The notes: generated by a model from the sequence alone, not told the origin. 18,533 nt of DNA from an uncultured candidate division Zixibacteria bacterium (GCA_937925655.1 CALAMC010000086.1:1-18533), one strand, 5' to 3'; positions 7,634-14,856 are shown, counted from the first letter of the stretch. Numbers and translations are program-made.

Positions 7634-8815
7634 ATGATAAAATATTTGTTTCCAAATGACTGGATAAAATATGAATTCAATTTAATTGCAGAACTCATGG
7701 TTGAAACCAAAGCATCAATCGCCTCGTTGAGAAATATTCCTTATCAACGATCCTGGGTCGAGTCTTTGCAGGAAATCGAATTGAAGCGCGAGGTGGCCGG
7801 AACAACCAAAATTGAAGGAGCCGATTTCACAGAAAAGGAGCTTGAAGACGCCATAAAGGAATCTGCGGACCGGCTTCAAACAAGATCGCAAAGGCAGGCA
7901 AAAGCAGCTGTCGATACCTATCGCTGGATTGCCAAAATTCCTTCAAATCAACCACTCGGTGAAAATCTGGTAAAGGAGATTCATCGGAAGATGGTTACCG
8001 GAGCCGATGAAGATCATTGCCGGCCGGGGGTATTAAGAAAGGCGGATGAAAATGTAACATTCGGCTCTCCAAGGCACAGAGGGGCAGAGGGCGGTGATGA
8101 ATGCCAAAAAGCATTTGAAGCATTAATAATTGCCTTAAATCGGGAATTCAAGGCACATGATCCGATTGTGCAAGCCCTCGCCGCCCATTATCATTTGGCA
8201 TCGATACACCCTTTTAGTGATGGCAATGGACGTACTGCCAGAGCACTGGAAGCCTTGTTATTGCAGCGAGCGGGCTTGAAAGACATTTGTTTCGTTGCAA
8301 TGTCAAATTACTATTATGATGAAAAACCTGCGTATCTTCAGTCTTTGAGTAAAGCCCGCATTCAAGAGCATGATTTGACACCTTTCATTATGTTCGGCTT
8401 GCGGGGAATAATCCGACAAATAAATCGCATATTGGATATTGTCAAATCAGAAAATGCCAAAGTGTTGTTCCGGAATTTGATGTACGACTTGTTCCACAGA
8501 CTGGAAACACCTAAGAAGCGAGTTATAGCGGAAAGACAAATGGAAATTTTGAAATTGCTGCTTGACCATGGGCCCTTATCCCTTGAGGCCTTGTTTGAGG
8601 CTACAAATAAATATTATAACACGTTGACAAAGCCACATTATGCCCTAATAAGGGATATTTCGCGGTTAATGAAAATAGATGCCGTTAAAATTGTGAAAGA
8701 TCAGGACGCGATTTTCGAAGCTAATTTAAAATGGCCAATGGAAATAACAGAAACAGAATTTTTTGAGCGAATTAAGAGATTGCCCAAGGCGAAAACCCAT
8801 ACTTTCTTGGAATAG
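7634..8815 (+). CDS. Fic domain protein (probable adenylyltransferase), class II with C-terminal winged helix
   Basis: Fic enzymes transfer AMP, or a related moiety, from nucleotides onto target-protein hydroxyls. The complete catalytic motif HPFSDGNGR lies at 192-200 and includes the catalytic H192 and the phosphate-binding D196, N198 and R200. An autoinhibitory motif of the (S/T)xxxE(G/N) type lies upstream at T57-E61-G62, which places the protein in class II with an N-terminal inhibitory helix. The C-terminal region from about residue 290 to 350 has the length and pattern of a winged helix (RQMEILKLLL onward). The ATG has GGAG seven bases upstream. The gene is AT-richer than its neighbours and stands alone after a very AT-rich spacer, which suggests lateral acquisition. 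No antitoxin-like partner is adjacent. The target is unknown. Confidence 0.93.
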   Translation: MIKYLFPNDWIKYEFNLIAELMVETKASIASLRNIPYQRSWVESLQEIELKREVAGTTKIEGADFTEKELEDAIKESADRLQTRSQRQAKAAVDTYRWIAKIPSNQPLGENLVKEIHRKMVTGADEDHCRPGVLRKADENVTFGSPRHRGAEGGDECQKAFEALIIALNREFKAHDPIVQALAAHYHLASIHPFSDGNGRTARALEALLLQRAGLKDICFVAMSNYYYDEKPAYLQSLSKARIQEHDLTPFIMFGLRGIIRQINRILDIVKSENAKVLFRNLMYDLFHRLETPKKRVIAERQMEILKLLLDHGPLSLEALFEATNKYYNTLTKPHYALIRDISRLMKIDAVKIVKDQDAIFEANLKWPMEITETEFFERIKRLPKAKTHTFLE

Positions 8816-8822
8816 AATCAAT

Positions 8823-10130
8823 TTATATCCTTGCCAGGCCCAGACAGGCGGCGTGAAGCGAGACGACCATGACGATGAAGACCGTCCGCGCCGCTTTGGC
8901 CTTATAATTCCAAAAACGGTATTCCAGCGAGCTGTGCTCGCAACTGCCGATACAATCGCCGCATAAAGTACAGCTTATCGCCGGTTTGCGGTTTTTAATA
9001 TCGGTCATATTCAGGGCGTTGTATTTGCACGACATGCGGCATATCCCGCAGTCGGTGCAGGAATCGTTGATGCGCACGCGAAACGGCGAAACTTTGCCCA
9101 GCCAGTTGGCCACCAGCCCGATCGGGCAGTACACCACACAATGCGCCATAACCCCTATTTTGCGCGACCAGAGAAGCATTACCAGCACTCCGACCAACCC
9201 GAATGTCAAACCGAGAATAGTGGCAATCAATGACGGTACCCCGGCCAGGCGCAAAATTATGGCCGCCGCGATAATAAAGGCCAGTATGCCCCACCGGACG
9301 CGGGCTGTCCAGGGCGGGAGTTTCTGCGGTTTTCGTTTGACATCCGAGGCGGCACTGTCCCATGAGCCGATATAGCAGAGATGACTGCACCAGGCCGGCC
9401 CGACCAGAATGACGGTCGAAAGGAACAGTATCGGCATGAAAAAATTATGTCCGCGATATATCGGCCCGGCGGCAATCATGGCCGGGACGGGAAGGTGCAG
9501 GTTTCCGGTCATTAAAAATCGTTCCACTCCCAGAAGACCGATAATTAACTGCGCGAAAAAGACGACCGAAAATAACAGCCAGATACGCCGCCGCCAGCGG
9601 GCGGTCTGCGTTTTATCCAGCATTTTTTCGACGACAAATGCGGCATAAATCGATAAGGCCAGAATTTCGACCCAGCCCATTGTCGGCCAGAAGCGTTCGA
9701 CCAAAAGCAAAGTAAGGGGGACTTTGAGATGCACAATCGTCAATAGCAGACCGGTGATGATAAAACCGACCGCCGAGGCCGTCGCCGTTTCCGGAAATTG
9801 ATTGTACCGGTTTTTGAGTCTTTTGGTGAGAAACAGAAGCGCCGACCCGGCCGTGATGGCGGTCACAGCCCCCAGGATGACCGCCATACGCACCCAATCC
9901 TGACCCATACGTGCGCGTAAAGACGCTATTTGTGCAATTGTATCAAGCCAGATTAAAGCCCCGGTTGCCAGAACAAGGGGCATGACTATTCCCACCCAGC
10001 GGCGGCGAGAAAGCATTAAAAGCGGCAACAGAGCGAAAACCAGCATCAGGCCGTGATTTCCGCCCCGCATGAAATGCGCGCCTAAAATGAAGCAGGACAA
10101 AATTATCGGAATATGTGCCAGTATAATCAC
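8823..10130 (-). CDS. Membrane polyferredoxin, NapH/NosR-like 4Fe-4S electron-transfer protein
   Basis: The 435-residue protein has roughly eight to ten hydrophobic segments. C248-x3-C252 (CSHLC) and C331-x3-C335 (CVVYCP) follow, as in NapH and NosR relatives. It then has two classical 4Fe-4S motifs: C358, C361, C364, C368 and C387, C390, C393, C397. A last hydrophobic helix closes the protein at about 415-433. Family members pass electrons between the quinol pool and redox partners. The start is GTG, 9 bp after the cupin stop codon, without a strong Shine-Dalgarno, so translation may be coupled. It is the last gene of the five-gene unit. Its stop codon is 7 bp from the convergent Fic gene and no terminator is visible. 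The specific partner is unknown. Confidence 0.85.
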   Translation of the reverse strand: MIILAHIPIILSCFILGAHFMRGGNHGLMLVFALLPLLMLSRRRWVGIVMPLVLATGALIWLDTIAQIASLRARMGQDWVRMAVILGAVTAITAGSALLFLTKRLKNRYNQFPETATASAVGFIITGLLLTIVHLKVPLTLLLVERFWPTMGWVEILALSIYAAFVVEKMLDKTQTARWRRRIWLLFSVVFFAQLIIGLLGVERFLMTGNLHLPVPAMIAAGPIYRGHNFFMPILFLSTVILVGPAWCSHLCYIGSWDSAASDVKRKPQKLPPWTARVRWGILAFIIAAAIILRLAGVPSLIATILGLTFGLVGVLVMLLWSRKIGVMAHCVVYCPIGLVANWLGKVSPFRVRINDSCTDCGICRMSCKYNALNMTDIKNRKPAISCTLCGDCIGSCEHSSLEYRFWNYKAKAARTVFIVMVVSLHAACLGLARI

Positions 10131-10139
10131 GGCCCGCTT

Positions 10140-10487
10140 TTATCCGCGCAACATAGTTAAAAGCATCTTGAATCTCTCATTGGCTTTGACGCCGTGCGGG
10201 ATATTGGCGGGCATAAGCACCATCTCGCCCTTTTCGGCGTGCACCGACTGACCGCCGATAATCAGCTCGGCGGTGCCGTCGAGGACCTGCGCGACGGCAT
10301 CGAACGGCGCCGAATGCTCGCTCAAATTCTGCCCGGCGTCAAATGAAAAGAGGGTTATGGTCCCGGCGTTATTTTTAACCAGCGTTCTGGATACTACCGC
10401 TCCTTCGGAGTAATCCACCATATCGATTGGTGAGTACTTCCGGGCGCCTTCAAGCTGGCCCGGCGATTTTGTTTGGTTATTCGTCAT
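10140..10487 (-). CDS. Small single-domain cupin
   Basis: The 115-residue protein forms one cupin barrel. Motif 1 runs from about G52 through H58 to G71, and motif 2 (GEMVLMPANIPHGVKA) places H98 at the usual metal-ligand position. Motif 1 lacks the second histidine of classical cupins (HSAPFDA instead of HxH), as in small cupins often found beside redox and sulfur proteins. Metal binding may therefore be weak or use other ligands. The ATG has AAAGGA upstream, which overlaps the end of the preceding gene; the two genes are 4 bp apart. Its role in the redox operon is unknown, with sensing or small-molecule binding as possibilities. Confidence 0.85.
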   Translation of the reverse strand: MTNNQTKSPGQLEGARKYSPIDMVDYSEGAVVSRTLVKNNAGTITLFSFDAGQNLSEHSAPFDAVAQVLDGTAELIIGGQSVHAEKGEMVLMPANIPHGVKANERFKMLLTMLRG

Positions 10488-10491
10488 GTTA

Positions 10492-11025
10492 TTATTCCTT
10501 TGTAAAATATGTTTGAAACAGTTCCGGTCCCTCGTGCATCATCCAGCTTTTAAAGCCTTTTTGGGCGGCCATTTCAATAATCGGACTCGGAATGAAGGGT
10601 GTCGTTAATTTATATATTTGGCCCGGCCCGAGTTTATTTAGCCCGGCGAAAACATGCCCCAACGGCTGCTCGCCGGCATCGATCATGGGACGGGCGTCAA
10701 ATGATTCAACGATTTTACCTTCGTCAAACCAGTCGGGACGGGGTGCGGCGTTCGGGTTGGAATCGGAACCAACTTCAATTTGCCCCTGCCCGACCGCCCG
10801 GCGCAAATCGTTAACCAGTTTTCCGACGGGAATATTGCCGACTTTAGCCACTTGTCTTAATGTCGCCACTTTACCGACCGTACGGCGCAGGATCGGATTT
10901 TTGAGCTTGGCATACGACGGTGACATCGACATCAGTATGTTTTCCAGTTGCGGATAGATGTCCAGAAGCGGCCCGACTTTGGTTTCGGGAGTTATGTCCA
11001 TTTTATTCGTCATATCAGGTACCAT
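10492..11025 (-). CDS. DUF1858-DUF2249 two-domain protein
   Basis: Residues 8-75 (DITPETKVGPLLDIYP through the LRQVAKVGNIP segment) match the DUF1858 helical domain, related to the N-terminal domain of ScdA/RIC iron-centre repair proteins and to domains next to hybrid-cluster proteins. Residues 103-175 (VESFDARP, then PLGHVFAGLNKLGPGQ) match DUF2249, a TusA/SirA-like fold found with nitric-oxide and denitrification genes. The two are joined by a Pro/Asn-rich linker. The start ATG overlaps the stop of the preceding gene as TGATG, so translation is likely coupled. Alternative starts at codons 5 and 9 cannot be excluded. The molecular function is unknown. Confidence 0.82.
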   Translation of the reverse strand: MVPDMTNKMDITPETKVGPLLDIYPQLENILMSMSPSYAKLKNPILRRTVGKVATLRQVAKVGNIPVGKLVNDLRRAVGQGQIEVGSDSNPNAAPRPDWFDEGKIVESFDARPMIDAGEQPLGHVFAGLNKLGPGQIYKLTTPFIPSPIIEMAAQKGFKSWMMHEGPELFQTYFTKE

Positions 11026-12254
11026 CAGTTGACATAATTCAAAAGCCTTTGCTCGCCGGTCAGGGCTCGTTTTTCGGTCAGGTCCTGGCTGACTTCGAGC
11101 GTCCCCAGATATTCACCGGAATCACCGCGCATGGCGAAATACTCGATACTGATAAAGCGGCCTTTCATCTCGATCCAGAAAGCGGCGTGATTCTGTTTGC
11201 CGGAATGAAAATCATCGAGGATTTGCTGGACAATATGCACGCTTGACGGCGGGTGACACAGCTGCACTTTGCGGCCGAGGATGGCTCGATTGCGGGCGAA
11301 AATCCTCTCACGACCTTGTGTGAAAAAACGCACCGTGTCGTCCTTATCGACAAAGGTCAGGTCGAACGGGATGGTGTTGAGCATAGCGATCAGTTCGGAG
11401 ATATTGAGACTCCCGCTGGGAAGCTGAATCTTGCCGACGGCCGCGCCGCTTTCTTCAACTCTGACTCCCTCCGGTTGCCATTTATCGGTCGGGTCATACA
11501 GGCAAAAACCGATTTCGATGCTCTGCCTGTAAATATGGTACCATTCCTCATCGGTCAGAGTATCAAGACACATCGGAAATAAAATATTCTCTTCTTTATA
11601 AATCATCTCTTCGACCGAATCCACCGCCGGGGCCAATGACAGCTCGATCAGGCCGGAAAGTTCGTCGGATGATATGTCTTTAGACTGCTCGAGCGCTTCC
11701 ACCGCCGTTTTCAATAATGCTCTGGTTTCATCGTGCTTGCCCCACATGACCGTCGGCGGCCCGGTGATACCGTGCTTTTCGAGGTAGGGGAAGAGCAGAT
11801 TTTCCTTACGTTGATAGTGCTTCTCGACGTCGCACAGCGAATGAATGTGCGAGCGGATATTATTGACCGTGTCCTTAAGGTCATCATCGGACATGATCGG
11901 CTTGAGGCTCTCGAACAATTTGCGAAGCGTGCCTATTTGCCATTCGAGGGCGTGATTTTCTTTCTTGAACGTGTCGACCGGATGACCGGGTGGCACGATT
12001 TTGGCGCCGGTCTGATCGAGACTGCCTTTGAGAACCGCGCTGTGTATATCACACAGTTCCAGAATCTCTTCCTGCGGCAGGCCCTCGGCGATAAGTTCCT
12101 GCTCGACTTCGACCACGTCGCCATATGGGATTTTGCCGAGCAAATGCATCAACTGGTTTTTGACCGCGTCGGGCGCGGCCCCGTCGTGCAACTGCAATAT
12201 CATGTGCTTTAAAAGCTCTTTGCGCTTCCGGGCGTTATTGATTAATTCACTCAT
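11025..12254 (-). CDS. DUF438-hemerythrin-PAS sensor-like protein
   Basis: Three domains are visible. A DUF438 helical domain spans about 6-75. A hemerythrin HHE four-helix domain spans about 88-235, with probable diiron ligands H91, H101, H146, E151, H174 and E221/E222. A PAS domain spans about 285-395 (DLTFVDKDDTVRFF, ILGRKV, then YLGTLEVSQDLTE). Proteins with this order are widespread in anaerobes and are proposed to bind O2 or NO at the diiron site, with PAS as a second sensor. No kinase or other output domain follows. The ATG has AGGTG nearby and lies 15 bp after the ferredoxin-like gene. The 3' end overlaps the DUF1858-DUF2249 gene by one base. The sensory role is inferred. Confidence 0.9.
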   Translation of the reverse strand: MSELINNARKRKELLKHMILQLHDGAAPDAVKNQLMHLLGKIPYGDVVEVEQELIAEGLPQEEILELCDIHSAVLKGSLDQTGAKIVPPGHPVDTFKKENHALEWQIGTLRKLFESLKPIMSDDDLKDTVNNIRSHIHSLCDVEKHYQRKENLLFPYLEKHGITGPPTVMWGKHDETRALLKTAVEALEQSKDISSDELSGLIELSLAPAVDSVEEMIYKEENILFPMCLDTLTDEEWYHIYRQSIEIGFCLYDPTDKWQPEGVRVEESGAAVGKIQLPSGSLNISELIAMLNTIPFDLTFVDKDDTVRFFTQGRERIFARNRAILGRKVQLCHPPSSVHIVQQILDDFHSGKQNHAAFWIEMKGRFISIEYFAMRGDSGEYLGTLEVSQDLTEKRALTGEQRLLNYVN

Positions 12255-12269
12255 AGTGACACCTGTCCA

Positions 12270-13046
12270 TTATATGGTTTTTCTTTCGAGTATTTCACCA
12301 CGCAGGCCGATTTTGACCAGCGCCACAGGGATTTCTTTTTGCGCCTTTTGCAGCGCCATGCGGACTATCTGCATGAGACCGAAACAGCAGGGGACCTCCA
12401 TGAAAGCGATCTCGACCGAGCGTATGGTATTACCCGAAAATATTTCGGTCAGCTTATTCAAGTACAATTCGACATTATCCAGTTTGGGACAGCCGATTAA
12501 AAGCGTTTTGCCCGCCAGAAACTGCCCGTGGAAATCGGCCAGCGCGAAGGGAACGCAGTCGGCGGCAATGAGTAAATCGGCGTTGTCGAAATAGGGCGCC
12601 TTGATCGGGGCCAGATACAATTGCACCGGCCAGTTGTGAAGTTGCGATGACTGTGATGCGGCGTTTCTGCTTTTTTCGGCAGTGGCCATGGTCGCGGCGG
12701 GCGCGGCAAAGGTCCGTATGACCGAGCCGGGACAACCGCCCCCGGTGTGAATCTGATGCAGTTCCGGATTGGGTTGGGCGGCCTTGGGCGAGGAAATTGC
12801 CCGTAAATTATGCAAATGTTTTTCCACGGCGGCTTCATCGTAATCGGCGGCATGGCGTTCTTCCATGCTGATCGCACCCTGCGGGCATTCGCCCAGACAG
12901 GCGCCGAGGCCGTCACAATAGGTTTCGCTGACCAGCTTTGCCTTACCGTCGATAATCTGTAACGCGCCCTCGGCGCAGGCCGGGACACACAATCCGCAGC
13001 CGTCGCATTTTTCTTCGTCGATCGTGATAATCTGTCTGACCGCCAT
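12270..13046 (-). CDS. Ferredoxin-like 4Fe-4S protein with cysteine-rich C-terminal domain
   Basis: The 258-residue soluble protein begins with a standard 4Fe-4S motif (C14, C17, C20, C24). A modified second motif follows, in which C44-x5-C50-x3-C54-P replaces the usual C-x2-C-x2-C spacing (CDGLGACLGECP). A linker rich in Ala, Ser and Pro separates these from a C-terminal domain with scattered conserved-looking cysteines: C105 (GGGCPG), C164, C186 (LIGCPK) and adjacent C220-C221. From memory this type is found near hybrid-cluster protein genes in anaerobes. It heads the five-gene unit, has GGAG upstream of the ATG, and lies downstream of a perfect FNR-type site. It is probably a cytoplasmic electron carrier; the partner is unknown. 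Confidence 0.85.
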   Translation of the reverse strand: MAVRQIITIDEEKCDGCGLCVPACAEGALQIIDGKAKLVSETYCDGLGACLGECPQGAISMEERHAADYDEAAVEKHLHNLRAISSPKAAQPNPELHQIHTGGGCPGSVIRTFAAPAATMATAEKSRNAASQSSQLHNWPVQLYLAPIKAPYFDNADLLIAADCVPFALADFHGQFLAGKTLLIGCPKLDNVELYLNKLTEIFSGNTIRSVEIAFMEVPCCFGLMQIVRMALQKAQKEIPVALVKIGLRGEILERKTI

Positions 13047-13109
13047 ATACTTTCTCCGTTAATTTATAATCATTACGCTGAAAATATCGGAATATGGATG
13101 GAATAAGTC

Positions 13110-13125
13110 TTTGACTGAAGTCAAA
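13110..13125. promoter_or_regulatory. FNR-family operator TTTGAC-N4-GTCAAA
   Basis: A perfect 6-bp inverted repeat with a 4-base spacer matches the geometry of CRP/FNR-superfamily sites (FNR: TTGAT-N4-ATCAA). Its centre (13117.5) is 71 bp before the ferredoxin-like ATG. A -10-like GATATT at 13088-13083 would put the site near -41.5, the class II activation position. The adjacent regulator gene has the E-x2-S-R recognition motif expected for such half-sites. Confidence 0.7.
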
Positions 13126-13247
13126 AGGGATGAGAAATTTCTTAATTGGGATAAGTTATAGTAGCCTAACGCATTAACGGTGTCTGGGGCACAACGGATG
13201 ATGACTTCCAGCGGTCACCCGAAATGCCCTTGGCTTAACCGCCCCGC

Positions 13248-13925
13248 CTATATCTTCTCTCCCTCGGCAATCGCGGTCAGGCGGGCGGGGTCTAGTATTT
13301 TGATTTTTTTATGCTCGACTTCGATAATCCCAGCGTCCATGAATTTGCGCAAATTGCGCGACAAGGTTTCGCTGATTGTCCCCAGCCGATTGGCCAGCTC
13401 GGTCTTGGTGATATCCAAATGGACGGTACTGTTTGGCGTTCGGGCCGACTCGGACAATATATAATCAGCCAGCCGGGCGGGCACTTCTTTGAGCGACAAT
13501 TGTTCGAGTTGATTGTTAAAGTCGCGCAGGAAAGCCGCCATCGAGCCGATTATTTTAAGCGCGATCTGGGGCGATTTTTCCAGCAGGCGGACAAATTCCG
13601 TTTTCGGAAAAAACGCCACCGTGGAATTGTCCAGCGCCATGCAATTGGCCGGGAATCCATGGCCGTGAAATATAGCCACCTCGGCGAATATTTGCCCCGG
13701 ACGAATCTGGTGCAACGTGTACTCTTTGCCGTCGGGCGAGGATTTATACAGCCGCACCTGTCCGTCGAGAAGAATATAAAATCCCGTCGCCGCATCGCCT
13801 TCAATGAATAACAGCTCGCCTTTGACCAGACTGCGAATCATGGCGATGGAAGCAATCGCTTTAAGCTCGTCTTCATCGAGGCCGCGGCCGAGATAGCTGT
13901 TTTTCAATAAATCGATACTGGTCAT
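13248..13925 (-). CDS. CRP/FNR-family transcription regulator lacking Fe-S cysteines
   Basis: The 225-residue protein has an N-terminal cyclic-nucleotide-like sensor barrel (about 10-120), a dimerisation helix (about 120-145) and a C-terminal winged helix. In the winged helix, TKTELANRLGTISETLSRNLRKF (split here as helices 173-182 and 184-195) carries E186, S189 and R190. This is the E-x2-S-R pattern by which FNR reads TTGA half-sites. The N-terminal cysteine cluster of FNR is missing and only one cysteine (C95) is present, so the sensor is more like DNR or HcpR types that use haem or other ligands. The gene lies between the MenG-like gene and the redox operon, 202 bp from the latter. A -10 box sits 8 bases before the ATG, so its mRNA should be nearly leaderless. 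Confidence 0.9.
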   Translation of the reverse strand: MTSIDLLKNSYLGRGLDEDELKAIASIAMIRSLVKGELLFIEGDAATGFYILLDGQVRLYKSSPDGKEYTLHQIRPGQIFAEVAIFHGHGFPANCMALDNSTVAFFPKTEFVRLLEKSPQIALKIIGSMAAFLRDFNNQLEQLSLKEVPARLADYILSESARTPNSTVHLDITKTELANRLGTISETLSRNLRKFMDAGIIEVEHKKIKILDPARLTAIAEGEKI

Positions 13926-13933
13926 GATGATAG

Positions 13934-13963
13934 ATTATAAAGCGAACAGGCCGTCAATGGCAA
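13934..13963 (-). promoter_or_regulatory. Promoter of the CRP/FNR regulator, predicting a near-leaderless mRNA
   Basis: On the minus strand TTGCCA (13963-13958), an 18-bp spacer and a perfect TATAAT (13939-13934) are followed by only eight bases before the ATG at 13925. Transcription would begin within one to three bases of the start codon. No Shine-Dalgarno sequence precedes the ATG. Confidence 0.6.
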
Positions 13964-13968
13964 CAGGA

Positions 13969-14661
13969 TTATTTGACCGCTTGGTGAATCGCGGTAATAC
14001 CGAAAAACGGTTGTTTGTATGAGACTTCCGAAAAACCGGCTTTATATAATATATCTGTCACCTGATCGGCATCGTAGAAACGCGGGATCGAGGACGCCAG
14101 GTATTTATAACCCCCTTTGGAGCCGGAGATAAGCCCGCCCAGCGGGGCCACCGTCAGCCGGACATAAAGATGCATCAGCTTGCGGAAAATTTTGCTTTTT
14201 GGCTGGCTGGTTTCCAGACAGATAAACCGACCGCCCGGTTTGAGCACCCGGCAAAATTCGGCAAAATGGGGCAGAAGACCATCGCCGGTGGAATTGATAT
14301 TGCGCACCGCAAACGAGATAGTCACCAGGTCAAAAAAATTATCCGCAAACGGCAACGCTTTGGCATCACTTATGACAAACCGGATTTTGTCACCGTCCGG
14401 CTTTTGGCGCGCCAGGCGCGTCATCGGTAGCGAAAAATCGGCGCCATAGATATCCGTCTCATCCGGCTTAAGTTCATACAGCTTCTGGGCCAGTTCGCCG
14501 GTGCCGGTGCAGACATCCAACCAGCGCGTCCCGCCTCCTGCCGCGCCCATCCTGGCCGCCCGGTTGCGACAGACAATATCCATCCCGAACGTCATCAGAT
14601 GATTGAGCAATTCATAAGTGCCCGGTATCTCGGCGTATATTTTTTGCAAACCTTTGTTCAT
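13969..14661 (-). CDS. UbiE/MenG-like quinone C-methyltransferase
   Basis: This is an S-adenosylmethionine-dependent methyltransferase of the UbiE/COQ5 family, which methylates demethylmenaquinone to menaquinone in bacteria without ubiquinone. The 230-residue length is typical. Family signatures are YELLNHLMTFGMD (16-28), the SAM-binding LDVCTGTGE (48-56), ISFAVRNI (115-122), CLETSQP (148-154) and a YKYLASSI segment. The usual tryptophan in the D-x2-W-R motif is a cysteine here (C31-R32). The stop codon is 43 bp from the regulator gene. A TTGACA -35 box is present upstream. Menaquinone specificity is inferred from the anaerobic, ferredoxin-rich context. Confidence 0.9.
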   Translation of the reverse strand: MNKGLQKIYAEIPGTYELLNHLMTFGMDIVCRNRAARMGAAGGGTRWLDVCTGTGELAQKLYELKPDETDIYGADFSLPMTRLARQKPDGDKIRFVISDAKALPFADNFFDLVTISFAVRNINSTGDGLLPHFAEFCRVLKPGGRFICLETSQPKSKIFRKLMHLYVRLTVAPLGGLISGSKGGYKYLASSIPRFYDADQVTDILYKAGFSEVSYKQPFFGITAIHQAVK

Positions 14662-14685
14662 AATTTTTTCCGTCTCGTCTCGGTC

Positions 14686-14714
14686 TAAATATCAGATAAC
14701 GCTCGAAATGTCAA
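14686..14714 (-). promoter_or_regulatory. Candidate promoter of the MenG-like gene
   Basis: A perfect TTGACA -35 box (14714-14709 on the minus strand) is followed after 17 bp by TATTTA (14691-14686), a weak -10 box. GATATT with a 15-bp spacer is an alternative. Confidence 0.45.
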
Positions 14715-14718
14715 GACG

Positions 14719-14774
14719 TTGGATTTGATCCCCATCCAATGCCACCGGGTCGCCGGTGACGGGGCACACCCGGC
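14719..14774. repeat. Cluster of GC-rich inverted repeats in the MenG/HesB divergent spacer
   Basis: CACCGG (14743-14748) pairs with CCGGTG (14753-14758) around a GTCG loop. CCGGGT (14745-14750) could pair instead with ACCCGG (14768-14773). TTGGAT (14719-14724) pairs with ATCCAA (14734-14739). The cluster lies upstream of both predicted promoters, so it is probably not in either leader. The function is unknown. Confidence 0.4.
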
Positions 14775-14781
14775 GGGCCAC

Positions 14782-14856
14782 ATGTCGGACGTATCCCGAA
14801 TAATAGACAAATAAAGTCCATTATAAGCCCGAAAGCCGCCGTATAATGTCGGACAT
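14782..14856. promoter_or_regulatory. Repeated ATGTCGGAC sites, one palindromic and overlapping a TATAAT box
   Basis: ATGTCGGAC occurs at 14782-14790 and 14846-14854. The second copy extends to a perfect palindrome, ATGTC-G-GACAT (14846-14856). It overlaps a TATAAT -10 box (14842-14847) upstream of the A-type carrier gene. This is the arrangement expected for a repressor operator. The cognate regulator is unknown, and no good -35 box is seen. Confidence 0.4.

Noticed and set aside
13141..13170. Second FNR-like site (CTTAAT...ATAAG) near the operator
   Set aside because: The arms are short and lack the TTGA/TCAA core.
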